A DNA stretch of 10,096 bases from Willaertia magna (lineage: Eukaryota > Heterolobosea > Eutetramitea > Acrasida > Naegleriidae): positions 1 to 10,096 of the forward strand of contig CADWAF010004826.1 in assembly GCA_902984215.1 (NCBI GenBank), read 5' to 3'. The position numbers and the translations under genes are program-made. How positions within the stretch are numbered: position 1 is the first letter of the stretch; every line of letters starts with the position of its first letter. Below the pieces are notes generated by a model, which did not search any database, was not told the origin of the DNA, and worked only from the letters and a program-made list of their open reading frames with translations. This document shows, piece by piece, positions 1 through 9,223 of the stretch.

Positions 1-1
1 A

Positions 2-1642
2 GTTGCACTACTAGTTATAAGATTAAGATGGGACACTGCTTTTATTTTACTTGCCTTAGCATTTACCTTATTGTATAGATTTGTTGTAACTTATTTTTTA
101 ACATTTTTTTATAATTTAATTCAGTGGAAAAGAAATAGAGAAAAAGTATCTTTACGATCTCAATTTGTAATGTCTTATGGTGGATTAAGAGGTGCTGTTT
201 CTTTTTCGTAAGTATATAATTTAAATATTAATATGTAAACAATTATGATTAGATTATCATTTGTTATTCCAATAGTTGTTATAGATCCATTATCTGTTGA
301 GAGAAAAGAAATAATTATAACAGCCACTATATTTATAATTTTATTTACTATTTTTGTAAATGGAGGAACAATAGGTTATTTAATTAAATTATTAAAAATC
401 CCAACAGCCTCAAAATCCTTAAAAGATGTTACTGACACTTTGAAATCTGAAGATAATTATGTTAAAGCTCAGGAATTATTTGTATTAGAATCTATTAATG
501 ATATCAAAAACTATCAAAAAGATGAAGCAACCTCTTATGAAACAAGATTAAAATTAACAATTAAAAAAATTAAAAAATTGGTTGAGATACTTAAAAAAGG
601 AAACACTCAGGCCTTGTCAGTGACAAAGGTTGACAGTTCTGTAATTTTAAAAAGAAAACAAAGAGCTTATGAAGTAGAATTAAGGTGGAAGGAATATCTA
701 AATAATTTAAACTTTGATCAACTCGCAGAAACACCACAAGATATAGACTACTGCATAAATTATTTAAATAAATTATTAACTAGAAGAGAAGGAGACAAAA
801 ATTTGGAAGATGAACATTTTGACAACAATGAGGAACAACAATCCACAATAATTAATATTGAAAATGCAGAAGAAGATGAACAAAGATTATTTCAAATATT
901 TCAACAAGTTGGAATCATAACAATAGAAAAAACAAATAACTCAATCCAAATTGAAGAATGGGCTGCAGATGATGAATATTTCTATTATTTAAAAAGAATA
1001 TTAAATCAACTCAATGTCATGCATTGGTTAGAGTGCGCTAGAAAAACGAAAAACAAAATTAAACTACAAATAGAAGGTTCAATAATAGAGTATGACAAAT
1101 TATTATATGTATTGTTTCATTTGTTAGAATCACAAACTAAATTTATACGTCACGAAATAGAACATTTAAGAGCTATGCATTTTGCTTCAAAAGTATTTGA
1201 TTTATCAATTAATAATACAATGTTTGCTGTTCAAACAATTGCGGGTACAAGAAGAATTGAACGTCGTTTAAGGAGCTTTTGGGTGCGGTTAGATAAATGG
1301 ATAAAGAAATTATTAATTAGAGAACTAAATGATGAAGAAAAATCATTAATTTATTCATATAATTTATTAAATAGAGAAATGTATTTAGAAAAAGAATTAG
1401 AAAAAGAAGAGGAAGAAGAAATGGAAGCAGAATTACAAAGAAGAGAGAAAAGGCACAAGGAAAAAACAAAACATTTAAGTAATTATTTTTCCTTAAAATA
1501 TCATCCTAACGTTAATATGTTAAGGATAAAAGAACAAGGCAAAGAAAGTATTAGGGACAGTGAAGAATTGTCAAATCAATTAACTTTCTTAATGGAGAAA
1601 TCAAGCGTCTCTTCTGATGAAAATTTAAACAAAAATTTATAA
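2..1642 (+). CDS. Na+/H+ exchanger (NHE/CPA1 family), 3' part, two exons visible, 5' end outside window
   Basis: The visible coding sequence joins 2-207 to 253-1642 (531 residues plus TAA). It is an integral membrane antiporter that would swap Na+ for H+ to control cytoplasmic pH. The family is recognised from exon 1: a hydrophobic helix (residues about 10-36), a basic loop, then SYGGLRGAVSFS (residues 58-69), the conserved NHE block. Exon 2 continues with LSFVIPIVV and a last membrane helix (about 88-113, ending TIFVNGGTIGYLI), as in animal-type NHEs. About 418 residues of cytoplasmic tail follow. The tail starts in the NHE manner (SLKDVTDTLKSED...LESINDI), then becomes unrecognisable, with a strongly charged coiled-coil-like stretch (EKELEKEEEEEMEAELQRRE) near the end. 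The ATG at 245 lies inside the intron and is not a start. The gene is open at the left edge. Family assignment is firm; ion specificity is inferred. Confidence 0.88.
208..252 (+). other. 45-base spliceosomal intron in the exchanger gene
   Basis: The donor is GTAAGT at 208-213 and the acceptor is TAG ending at 252; GTAAACAATTA in between could hold the branch point. Removing it joins TC to A to make a Ser codon, giving the continuous NHE motif GGLRGAVSFS-LSFVIP. Reading through the intron meets stops and breaks the family alignment. The very short length gives a clue to the genome's intron style. Confidence 0.9.
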
Positions 1643-1647
1643 TTTTT

Positions 1648-1914
1648 TTACTCTTCTTTGTTGAAAACAGAATTTTGTAAATCAATTGCTCTTCTATATA
1701 AATGTCCTGCAATTTTTATATCTTGTAGATTTGAAAGTCTTAAACAAATATCTGACATTTTGTGAAATTTCTTTTCATAAAAAAGTCTTTGTATTGTTAA
1801 TAAATCTCTTTCAATCTTGAATTGTAGGTCTGTACCCTTGGTTCTTCTTTCAACTAATTGATAAACTGGGGTAATAGTATTTTCCTGCTCTTCCACTACT
1901 ACATAATCAACAAA
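1648..1914 (-). pseudogene. Orphan C-terminal fragment of the cyclase-like receptor (copy 1)
   Basis: Read on the minus strand, 88 codons are open from 1914 down to TAA at 1650-1648. The fragment begins FVDYVVVEEQENTITPVYQL, which resembles the end of class III adenylyl/guanylyl cyclase domains (F..V..VKGK...V.VYEL). A helical, basic tail follows (RDLLTIQRLFYEKKFHKMSD...YRRAIDL). No start codon fits; the only GTG (1896) lies inside the conserved motif. The sequence just upstream on this strand is exchanger intron, so the fragment was cut off by the duplication. It cannot encode a cyclase. It may still be transcribed as the antisense 3' flank of the exchanger. Confidence 0.8.
1799..1804 (+). 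terminator. Possible exchanger poly(A) signal, copy 1
   Basis: AATAAA lies 157 bases after the exchanger stop, inside the antisense cyclase coding sequence. Such hexamers are frequent by chance in A/T-rich DNA, so this is only a candidate. The matching hexamer in unit 2 is at 3513-3518. Confidence 0.25.
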
Positions 1915-1927
1915 CTGTTTCTTTTTC

Positions 1928-1972
1928 GTAAGTATATAGTTTAAATATTAATGTGTAAACAATTATGATTAG
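1928..1972 (+). other. Duplicated copy of the exchanger intron
   Basis: It is identical to 208-252 except for two A-to-G changes, and both splice signals (GTAAGT at 1928, TAG ending 1972) are kept. Only 13 bases of its upstream exon were duplicated. The donor at 1928 therefore has no proper exon of its own, while the acceptor at 1972 remains usable by the donor at 207/208. Confidence 0.8.
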
Positions 1973-3362
1973 ATTATCATTTGTTATTCCAATAGTTGTT
2001 ATAGATCCATTATCTGTTGAGAGAAAAGAAATAATTATAACGGCCACTATATTTATAATTTTATTTACTATTTTTGTAAATGGAGGAACAATAGGTTATT
2101 TAATTAAATTATTAAAAATTCCAACAGCCTCAAAATCCTTAAAAGATGTTACTGACACTTTGAAATCTGAAGATAATTATGTTAAAGCTCAGGAATTATT
2201 TGTATTGGAATCTATTAATGATATCAAAAACTATCAAAAAGATGAAACAACCTCTTATGAAACAAGATTAAAATTAACAATTAAAAGAATTAAAAAATTG
2301 GTAGAGCTACTTAAGAAAGGAAACACTCAGGCCTTGTCAGTGACAAAGGTTGACAGTTCTGTAATTTTAAAAAGAAAACAAAGAGCTTATGAAGTAGAAT
2401 TAAGGTGGAAGGAATATCTAAATAATTTAAACTTTGATCAACTAGCAGAAACACCACAAGTTATAGAATATTGCATAAATTATTTAAATAAATTATTAAC
2501 TAGAAGAGAAGGAGACAAAAATTTGGAAGATGAACATTTTGAAAACAATGAAGAACAACAATCTACAATAATTAATATTGAAAATGCTGAAGAAGATGAA
2601 CAAAGATTATTTCAAGTATTTCTACAAGTTGGAATAATAACAATAGAAAAAACAAATAACTCAATCCAAATTGAAGAATGGGCTGCAGATGATGAATATT
2701 TCTATTATTTAAAAAGAATTTTAAACCAACTCAATGTCGTGCATTGGTTAGAGTGTGCTAGAAAAACGAAAAACAAAATTAAACTACAAATAGAAGGTTC
2801 AGTAATAGAGTATGACAAATTATTATATGTATTGTTTCATTTGTTAGAATCACAAACTAAATTTATACGCCACGAAATAGAACATTTAAGAGCTATGCAT
2901 TTTGCTTCAAAAGTATTTGATTTATCAATTAATAATACAATGTTTGCTGTTCAAACAATTGCAGGTACTAGAAGAATTGAACGTCGTTTAAGGAGCTTTT
3001 GGGTGCGGTTAGATAAATGGATAAAGAAATTATTAATTAGAGAACTAAATGAGGAAGAAAAATCATTGATTTATTCATATAATTTATTAAATAGAGAAAT
3101 GTATTTAGAAAAAGAATTAGAAAAAGAAGAGGAAGAAGAAATGGAAGCAGAATTACAAAGAAGAGAGAAAAGGAACAAGGAAAAAACAAAACATTTAAGT
3201 AATTATTTTTCATTAAAATATCATCCTAAGGTTAATATGTTAAGGATAAAAGAACAAGGCAAAGAAAGTATTAGGGACAGTGAAGAATTGTCAAATCAAT
3301 TGACTAACTTAATGGAGAAATCAAGCGTCTCTTCTGATGAAAATTTAAACAAAAATTTATAA
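1973..3362 (+). CDS. Second copy of the exchanger terminal exon (alternative last exon or decaying duplicate)
   Basis: It encodes 462 residues plus TAA in the same phase as exon 253-1642, with 14 amino-acid differences and no frameshift or premature stop. It covers the last NHE membrane helix and the full cytoplasmic tail. It lacks the rest of the transporter, so alone it is not a transporter gene. If exon 1 (ending at 207) splices to the acceptor at 1972, skipping 1.76 kb, a complete alternative isoform results. By my hand count there are about 15 amino-acid-changing and 20 silent base differences, which suggests constraint on the protein. The changes are mostly conservative (I/V, D/E, K/R), with a few larger ones (D to V, F to N) in the tail. 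The ATG at 1965 is intronic. It could equally be a young, untranslated duplicate. Confidence 0.6.
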
Positions 3363-3367
3363 TTTTT

Positions 3368-5448
3368 TTACTCTTTTTTGTTAAAATTTTGTAAATCAAT
3401 TGCTCTTCTGTATAAATGTCCTGCAATTTTTATATCTTGTAAATTTGAAAGTCTTAAACAAATATCTGACATTTTGTGAAATTTCTTTTCATAAAAAAGT
3501 CTTTGTATTGTTAATAAATCTCTTTCTATCTTAAATTGTATATCTGCACCCTTGGTTCTTCTTTCAACTAATTGATAAACTGGGACAATAGTATTTTCCT
3601 GCTTTTCCACTACTACATAATCAACAAAGATTGATTGAATATTGATAAAGAATTTTCAGCTATTCTATGATAAGTTATTCCATAATGTTCTTGTATTATA
3701 TCATTAAGTATTGTAAAATATTCTGAGCTAATTGATGAAAATTGAGTTGATTCCAAAATATCACCTAAACTATGAAATCCTTTCAAACTAACAGCCATTA
3801 ATGTTGTGTACTCTTTTGTTAAAAACAATTGGTCGTAGTTCTCTTCTCCAAGTAATATCTTTTTCACAATTCTTTCATGTAAAATTTTAGAAAATATTTT
3901 AAATACTCTCCTTAACACACGCATTGCATTTTCAATCTGCCAAATGTCAAAAAAAACAGATCTATGTTTTTTTTCTTCTCCATATATTCCCCTGAGATTT
4001 ACTAAATCTAACATTGCTTTAGAAATTCTTTTTAAGACTGATGCTATAATTTGTAAAAGTAAAAATACAAATACAGTGGATAAAATAAAAAATACAATAA
4101 ATACAATTAAGGAAGTAATTTCATTGTTAACAACTGTTGTAAGAAATCCTTCTGTTCTAACCATTACAACAATAGCCCAACTTAAACCATATTTATCACA
4201 TAAATAATCTATTTGAATTGAATATTTATATTGTTTAAAATCAAAACTATATGTAGTTGCATTTTCACTAATATTACTGGAAATTATGTCACCATTACAA
4301 TTAAGTAAAGGTGTCAATAAATCTCCTGTAAATAATTCATCGTAAACTTTTTCAAAAAGATTATGTTTACTATCATATTCATTTATATGTTCAACAAGAA
4401 CAAATCCAGAAGAATTTACAATAAAAGAACTGTCTCTAAGTATTGAAAGTGATTCTTCTAAAGAAGTTAAATGTAATTGTAAACCATAAACTCCATATAA
4501 ATATTCTGGTTTTAATTTCTCTGGGTATCGATTCTTATCTAAATATCTAATTGGATAACTAAAATTACTTGTCACACCTGAAGGTAATGAATTAATTGTT
4601 TGATTAATATATAAAGGATAAGTCAATGCAACAGCTCTCTCATTTGCAATATTTAGAAAAACATTTGTCCACCTTGGCTTTGTATTGTTTTGTTCAGAAT
4701 ATGCTAAATACCATGGTTGCTTTGTTGTCAGAAATGGTGTTGGACTAATTGAATAAATATTACTTTCATTTAATATTTTGTCCATGGTATTATATATTAT
4801 AGAGGAAGAAACATTATATATTGTCAATATTCCATCTCTACCGTATCTAAATTGAGTAGCTGTTTTAGCGAAATAAGCGTCATCATATGTTCCTCTCAAA
4901 TATCCACTGGCACTCATTTGTCTAAAATTAATTGACAGTCCATCATAAATATTAAACCAATGTATTGGATTATTTAAATTTATATTTTTGTCATTTTCAA
5001 ATATATATGTTAAATGTTCTATTATAACTTCCATAGACTGTATAAAACTTCCAAATTGCAACCTTGCTGCTGATTTTGTTTGTAAAAGTCTGAGATCTGT
5101 ACTTCTTGAAACAATAAATGTTCCAACAGAAAATAAAAGTGCAAAACTACATGCTAATGCAAATACACCATGAAAAACAAAAAGAATAAATAATAGATTA
5201 GTAGCTGAAAAGCAATTACGAAAATAGTCAAAATAAGTGTTATGTTCTTCTGTGTGCAGTTCAAGTGCAATTTGGGAGAATGCATTATTTGACTCATTTT
5301 CTTTTTTGAAGCACTTTTTTAATTTTGTTATCAAAGTGGCATTGGTAGGTGGAAGGGATTCATTCTTGTTGTCGTTGGGTGGTATTTCTTCTTCCGTGTT
5401 GTCGTCAACCGCAAAACTATTCCTGGCCAAACGGTTCCTATTAATCAT
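3368..5448 (-). pseudogene. Receptor-type class III nucleotide cyclase homologue, broken inside the catalytic domain
   Basis: The start ATG at 5448 is preceded by an in-frame TGA at 5460-5458. Residues 1-80 are a polar cytoplasmic segment. A membrane helix spans about 84-113. A 330-residue extracellular region with several N-glycosylation sequons is Cache-like (PWYLAYSEQ...PRWTNVF, then YLYGVYGLQLHLTSL and NSSGFVLVEH). A second helix spans about 446-468. A linker like those joining HAMP/helical segments to cyclases follows (IWQIENAMRVLRRVFKIFSK). The class III cyclase domain starts at about 546. The usual metal-binding Asp before GF is Ser554, and the second (GD motif) reads Ala597-Glu598. 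After SIFNQ (about 3629) the sequence jumps to FVDYVVVEKQ in another frame, so the main frame stops at 3613. The domain's middle, normally some 90-100 residues, is missing. The tail 3628-3368 carries the family's C-terminus. As it stands it could make a membrane sensor without cyclase activity. Confidence 0.75.
3513..3518 (+). terminator. Possible exchanger poly(A) signal, copy 2
   Basis: AATAAA lies 151 bases after the second exchanger stop and is the duplicated counterpart of 1799-1804, again inside the minus-strand cyclase tail. The assignment rests on the hexamer alone. Confidence 0.25.
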
Positions 5449-5612
5449 TTTTTTTGTTCAATAAGCAGATAGTCTTTTAATTTCTTTAAAATTGGTCCAG
5501 TACGCTCTTTTTTTGGAAAACCCACACCTTTAAATCTCCATGTTATCCTCGCCCCAATTAATGTATTTAGAATTTTTTGATGTCTTCGCTTTATAAAAAG
5601 TAGCACATTAAT
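5445..5612 (-). CDS. Short coding-like open frame overlapping the receptor start; unrecognised
   Basis: On the minus strand, 55 codons are open between a TAA (5615-5613) and TGA (5447-5445). No in-frame ATG is present, so it would have to be a 3' exon; a possible acceptor is the AG in TTTTTATAAAG just before CGAAGACATC. Its product reads ..LNTLIGARITWRFKGVGFPK.. and is lysine/arginine rich. Base composition is clearly richer in G/C than the flanks, which is why I think it is coding. Its TGA overlaps the receptor ATG (ATGA). The overlap follows a run of eight A's, and one extra A there would fuse this frame to the receptor N-terminus. It may be the last exon of another gene, a 5' exon of the receptor, or chance. 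I do not recognise the family. Confidence 0.3.
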   Translation of the reverse strand: MNVLLFIKRRHQKILNTLIGARITWRFKGVGFPKKERTGPILKKLKDYLLIEQKK

Positions 5613-6498
5613 TTATAGACATATTTTTCAAACAAAATTATTAAAGTTTATTATCACAAGCTATTTTTCTAAGTTTATTCTTAAAAACTGTATTTACTTT
5701 ATATTACTTCTGAATGGAGTGAGGGAATTTAAGAAAAAAAAGATAATATAACAATCTTTTTTTTATTTCTTTAATCCACTTTAATACTTCTTCCATTTGA
5801 TTATACTAATATTAACATATCTTAACAATTTCTTCAATAACAGCCAAATAAAGATTATATATATTTATTTAATCTTTTTTAACTTTATTTTAAATTCTTT
5901 TTTCTTTATCTATATTAAGAAAAACCAATTTAAGTCTATTTATATTGATAATTTCATTTGAATTTTTTTCTTTATATTTAATATATTTAATAAATCTTTT
6001 GTTTTCCTTTATTTATATTTTTTGTATTATTTCATTTTTTTCAATAAATCTAGTATTATTTGATGTTATACTAATAGTATAAAATAAAAAATCAAATTTA
6101 ATTTTATCAAAGTTTTTCTTATTATTTATCATCTTAATTAAAAAATTATCACTATAACAAACTAAAATTTTAACTTAAAAATGGCTGTCTAAAATTTAAA
6201 GATAAAATTTGGCCAGTTAAAGTTTTTAATATTTATTTATTAAATAAACAAACATAATTAAATCTTGCAAAACAAAGTTTATTTTTTTGTTTTTTATTAA
6301 AAGTGTGTGTATTAATGTGAAGTATAAGTATTATTTTATAAAATAACAACTCTTATATTACTATTTGCAGTATTTATTAGTAATTATTGATTATTCTTAG
6401 AGTTAGGTTAATTTTTTTATGAATTAATTATTAATTTATAAATTTAGTTGAATATTTCTATTCATATCAATCTATAGAATCATCATTAATTAAAAAAT

Positions 6499-6523
6499 TA
6501 TCATTATTATCATCATTATCATT
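6499..6523. repeat. Imperfect CAT/TAT triplet simple repeat
   Basis: TATCATTATTATCATCATT is a short run of CAT/TAT triplets, followed by a pyrimidine-rich CTTTATTCTTCTTTC tract. It is a low-complexity microsatellite with no evident function. Confidence 0.6.
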
Positions 6524-7258
6524 CTTTATTCTTCTTTCTTTTATTTGTTAAAATCTTTTTAATATTAAAACTACCATTTTTTTCCTTCTAAATTGATTTC
6601 TTTATATTTTTTTCTTTCTTTATCATTTTTAAAGCCTTTATAAATTAATAATGATGTCTAATTGTTGTTGTTATTAGTGGTTGTTTATTAATAGTAATAA
6701 GTATTAATTCAAATAACAAGAATGAATTGTTTTTAAAAAAAATATAAATTTATTAAGAATTCTTTTTAGGTTCTTTAATAATATTTTATATTAATTTTAT
6801 AGATACTTTTTTATCTGTATTTTAAAAATACAAAATTATATTTGAAAAATATTATAAATTTACAAGAAAAGCAAATTATTGTTGTAATGCTGTTTATTTA
6901 ATTTAGTGGTGTATATAGAATTAATTAATTTTTGTTAAATTAATTATTAAAAAATTATTTAACACACTTATTACACAAAAAAAAAACAATATAAAGCTGT
7001 TTTAATAAAGTTTTTTTAACTAATTTTACTAATAAAATAGCAATTTTATTTAACTATAAAAATTTAATCAACTAACTTTTTTATTCCAAAAATTTAATCT
7101 AGATTTTTAAGTCACTTTTAATTTGCTACAATTATATTTTAAAAAATTATCAATTCTGTTTTAAAATTCAAAAAGAATTAACTAAAAATGTTTAAAAAAC
7201 TATATGACTATTTTAAAAAAAATTAATTGCACTAATTTTATTTAATTTAATAACCTAG

Positions 7259-7558
7259 GCAATTATTAAATGTTTTATTTTGGATAATAATTTAAATAAT
7301 AGATATAGTGAAAGTGTTAATGAAATAGTTATATTTAGTTATGTAAATAATTTTACTTTAATAATAGATAACTATAGTAAATTAAAAACATTTTTTACTT
7401 TAATAAAATTAATATTTAATAAGTTTAAACTGTTAATAAATAAAAAATATAAAAGAAAATTTAAATTAGTCAATAAAACTTTTTATAAAATTGTAAGATA
7501 TTATTTATTAATTTTATTAAGGTTAACTTATATTGTAAGGTTAAAAATAATGAAATAG
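7259..7558 (+). other. Unusually long open frame in the A/T desert; possible exon remnant
   Basis: The frame is open for 99 codons from just after TAG (7256-7258) to TAG at 7556-7558. It has no usable ATG: the only in-frame ATG is the third-last codon, and the TTG at 7280 is not a likely eukaryotic start. A possible splice acceptor, AATAACCTAG, ends at 7258. The product is rich in Lys, Asn, Leu, Ile and Tyr with no recognisable motif. At this composition stops should occur about every ten codons, so the length is unexpected. It could be an exon, a degraded element, or organelle-derived DNA. Confidence 0.15.
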
Positions 7559-7790
7559 CTAATAGTTTAGTTAAAAAATGATGTTTTTTATTAAAAATTA
7601 AATATTTCAATAAATATATATTTAAAACTTATAGTTACTTAATTAAAAGGAATAATCTTAATATTAAAAAAAATAATAATTTAAAATTTATATCTATATT
7701 TAAAACAAGCAGTTTAAAATAAAAAATAATTATAACATTACCAAATTATAAACAAAATATAATATTAAATACTCAATATGCAAATACTAA

Positions 7791-7842
7791 TATATTAAAT
7801 ATAAAAATAATAATAATATATTAAATATAAAAATAATAATAA
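7791..7842. repeat. 26-base tandem repeat, two full copies
   Basis: TATATTAAATATAAAAATAA plus TAATAA occurs at 7791-7816 and again without change at 7817-7842. A partial third copy (TATAAAAATAAT) follows. It looks like a small slippage minisatellite. Confidence 0.75.
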
Positions 7843-9223
7843 TATAAAAATAATTTTTAATATTTTTCATCAATATTTATAACAAAGCTCTCTACATTAT
7901 TATAAATATTCATAATAAGCATTTTGTTATATAAGTTTAATAAAAAAGTCTATATAATCTATTTAAAATATGTTTTCAAAATTTATATTAAATTTATATT
8001 GTAATCTTTTTAAAATAATAAAACTTAATTTATAAATATCATTTTTAGCATTAAATAAAAAATAAATTTTGTTTAATGAATTTTTTATTAAAAAAAATTA
8101 TAATTTAATTTTTTTTATAATAACAAATTCTTATATACAACATATATTTATTTGATTTTTAATTAAATAATCTATAATAAATATAATTTTGTATAATTAA
8201 AAACTATTAATATTAATACTACAAATATTCATACTATTTTTTAAAAATAATTAATATTTTTATTAACTTTTAATATCAAACAATCTTCATTTACAATCTC
8301 TCTAATACATTTACTTTTATATTCTAATATGTCAACGCAACTAAATAATTATTTGATTTTTTTTATTATATAAAACTTTAAAACTTTTTAATAAATTATT
8401 CATTATGTTATATAAATAAATATTTAACTCCATTAATTTATTAGAGCTTAAATTTTAGTCATTGTTAATTAATTGAAAAGTTATATTGGTATTATTGATA
8501 TAATTATTATCTATTTAATAATTATTTAAATATATACTAACATTATTTTCATTATTAAATTTATTGATTAATTAATAATTTTCTATATTATTTATTTAGT
8601 TATATAGTTTTATTATTATTTAATTGTTATACTATATTTTGTTATTAAAATTTTTTAGTTTAATATTTTTACTTTCTATTATAATAATTTAACCATAAAA
8701 AATAATAACTACTTTGAAATCTTGTAATTAAATAAAATAGTTATAATGAATTTTTTTTTGTTTTTGTATATAATGTTTTAAATAAAATATTTTTTTTTCA
8801 ATTTTAAAAATATTTCTTTTTTTAATTACTTTATCTTATATATTATAAATATTTTAAATAATAGCTTTAATATTAAGAAGATTTTTATTATATAATTTTA
8901 TTATTAGTTTTTTTACTTAAATTATTAATTTTTCTTCATTTTATATTCATTAAGTTTATTTTTATTGTATTATTTTTATATTAAATTGTTTAATAATAAA
9001 AAAAACTTTATTTGCTTTATTTTTTTTAACTATTTTCAAATTATAAATATTCATATTGAAATAGTTTCTATTAATAAAATTATATTCATTAAAAACATTA
9101 TTTTTTAATATTTCATCTCTATCTTTCTTTTAATATAAAATAACTATATAACTATTATTTTTATAAATCATACTTACCACTTTTTTATTATTCATTTTCT
9201 CTAATACTCTATTCACCAACTTT

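Larger units (their letters stand above)
195..1914. repeat. Tandem duplication, unit 1 (1720 bp)
   Basis: This unit holds the last 13 bases of exchanger exon 1, the 45-base intron, the whole terminal exchanger exon, a 5-base gap, and the last ~88 codons of the minus-strand cyclase gene. It matches 1915-3628 in direct orientation. Left of 195 the sequence is unique exchanger exon. The right end AATCAACAAA (1905-1914) is followed directly by CTGTTTCTTTTTC, the first bases of unit 2. By eye the copies differ at about 2.5% of bases in the exchanger exon, 2 of 45 in the intron, and about 12 of 261 plus one 6-base indel in the cyclase part. Confidence 0.95.
1915..3628. repeat. Tandem duplication, unit 2 (1714 bp)
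   Basis: This is the second copy of the unit at 195-1914, starting with CTGTTTCTTTTTC + GTAAGT and ending AATCAACAAA at 3628. It is 6 bases shorter because of one in-frame deletion near the cyclase stop codon. On its right it abuts unique cyclase-gene sequence (GATTGATTGAATATT). That junction is not a normal cyclase junction (see the entry for 3368-5448). In a simple tandem duplication the right edge of the second copy should reproduce the original uninterrupted locus, and here it does not. Confidence 0.95.
5616..9200. other. Long A/T desert without supportable genes
   Basis: The stretch is almost entirely A and T with long homopolymer runs, and stops are dense in all frames except at 7259-7558. 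I looked for exons, tRNA-like folds, transposase motifs and long inverted repeats on both strands and found nothing I can defend. Exceptions, listed separately, are a simple repeat near 6499, a 26-base tandem repeat near 7791 and one unexpectedly long open frame. The first 100-200 bases would hold the promoter of the minus-strand receptor gene, but no distinct element is recognisable against the A/T background. Confidence 0.6.

Noticed and set aside
245..1642. ATG at 245 (and 1965) as a true start of a 465-residue gene
   Set aside because: The first codons are intron sequence (ATGATTAG is the acceptor end). The upstream exon continues the same NHE domain in frame through the splice.
1648..1896. 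GTG-initiated small genes at 1896 and 3610 on the minus strand
   Set aside because: GTG starts are not expected in this eukaryote, and the frame extends upstream through FVDYVVV, which is the end of the cyclase domain, so these are gene fragments.
3600..3630. An intron explaining the gap between SIFNQ and FVDYV
   Set aside because: No bases are available between the two parts and no GT...AG pair is present. The missing core is absent, not spliced out.
3944..5464. Plus-strand open frames at 3944-4207, 4988-5173 and 5237-5464
   Set aside because: They lie antisense within the receptor coding sequence (the last extends slightly past its start), have no recognisable motifs and are shadows of the minus-strand gene.
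6170..6230. Possible structured RNA or transposon end around ATGGCTGTC...TTGGCCAGTT
   Set aside because: Only a few pairing bases could be found and no consistent stem or repeat elsewhere in the window.
5616..9200. tRNA genes, CRISPR-like arrays or an origin in the A/T desert
   Set aside because: No cloverleaf-capable G/C stems, no regularly spaced repeats with unique spacers, and no motif distinguishable from background A/T.
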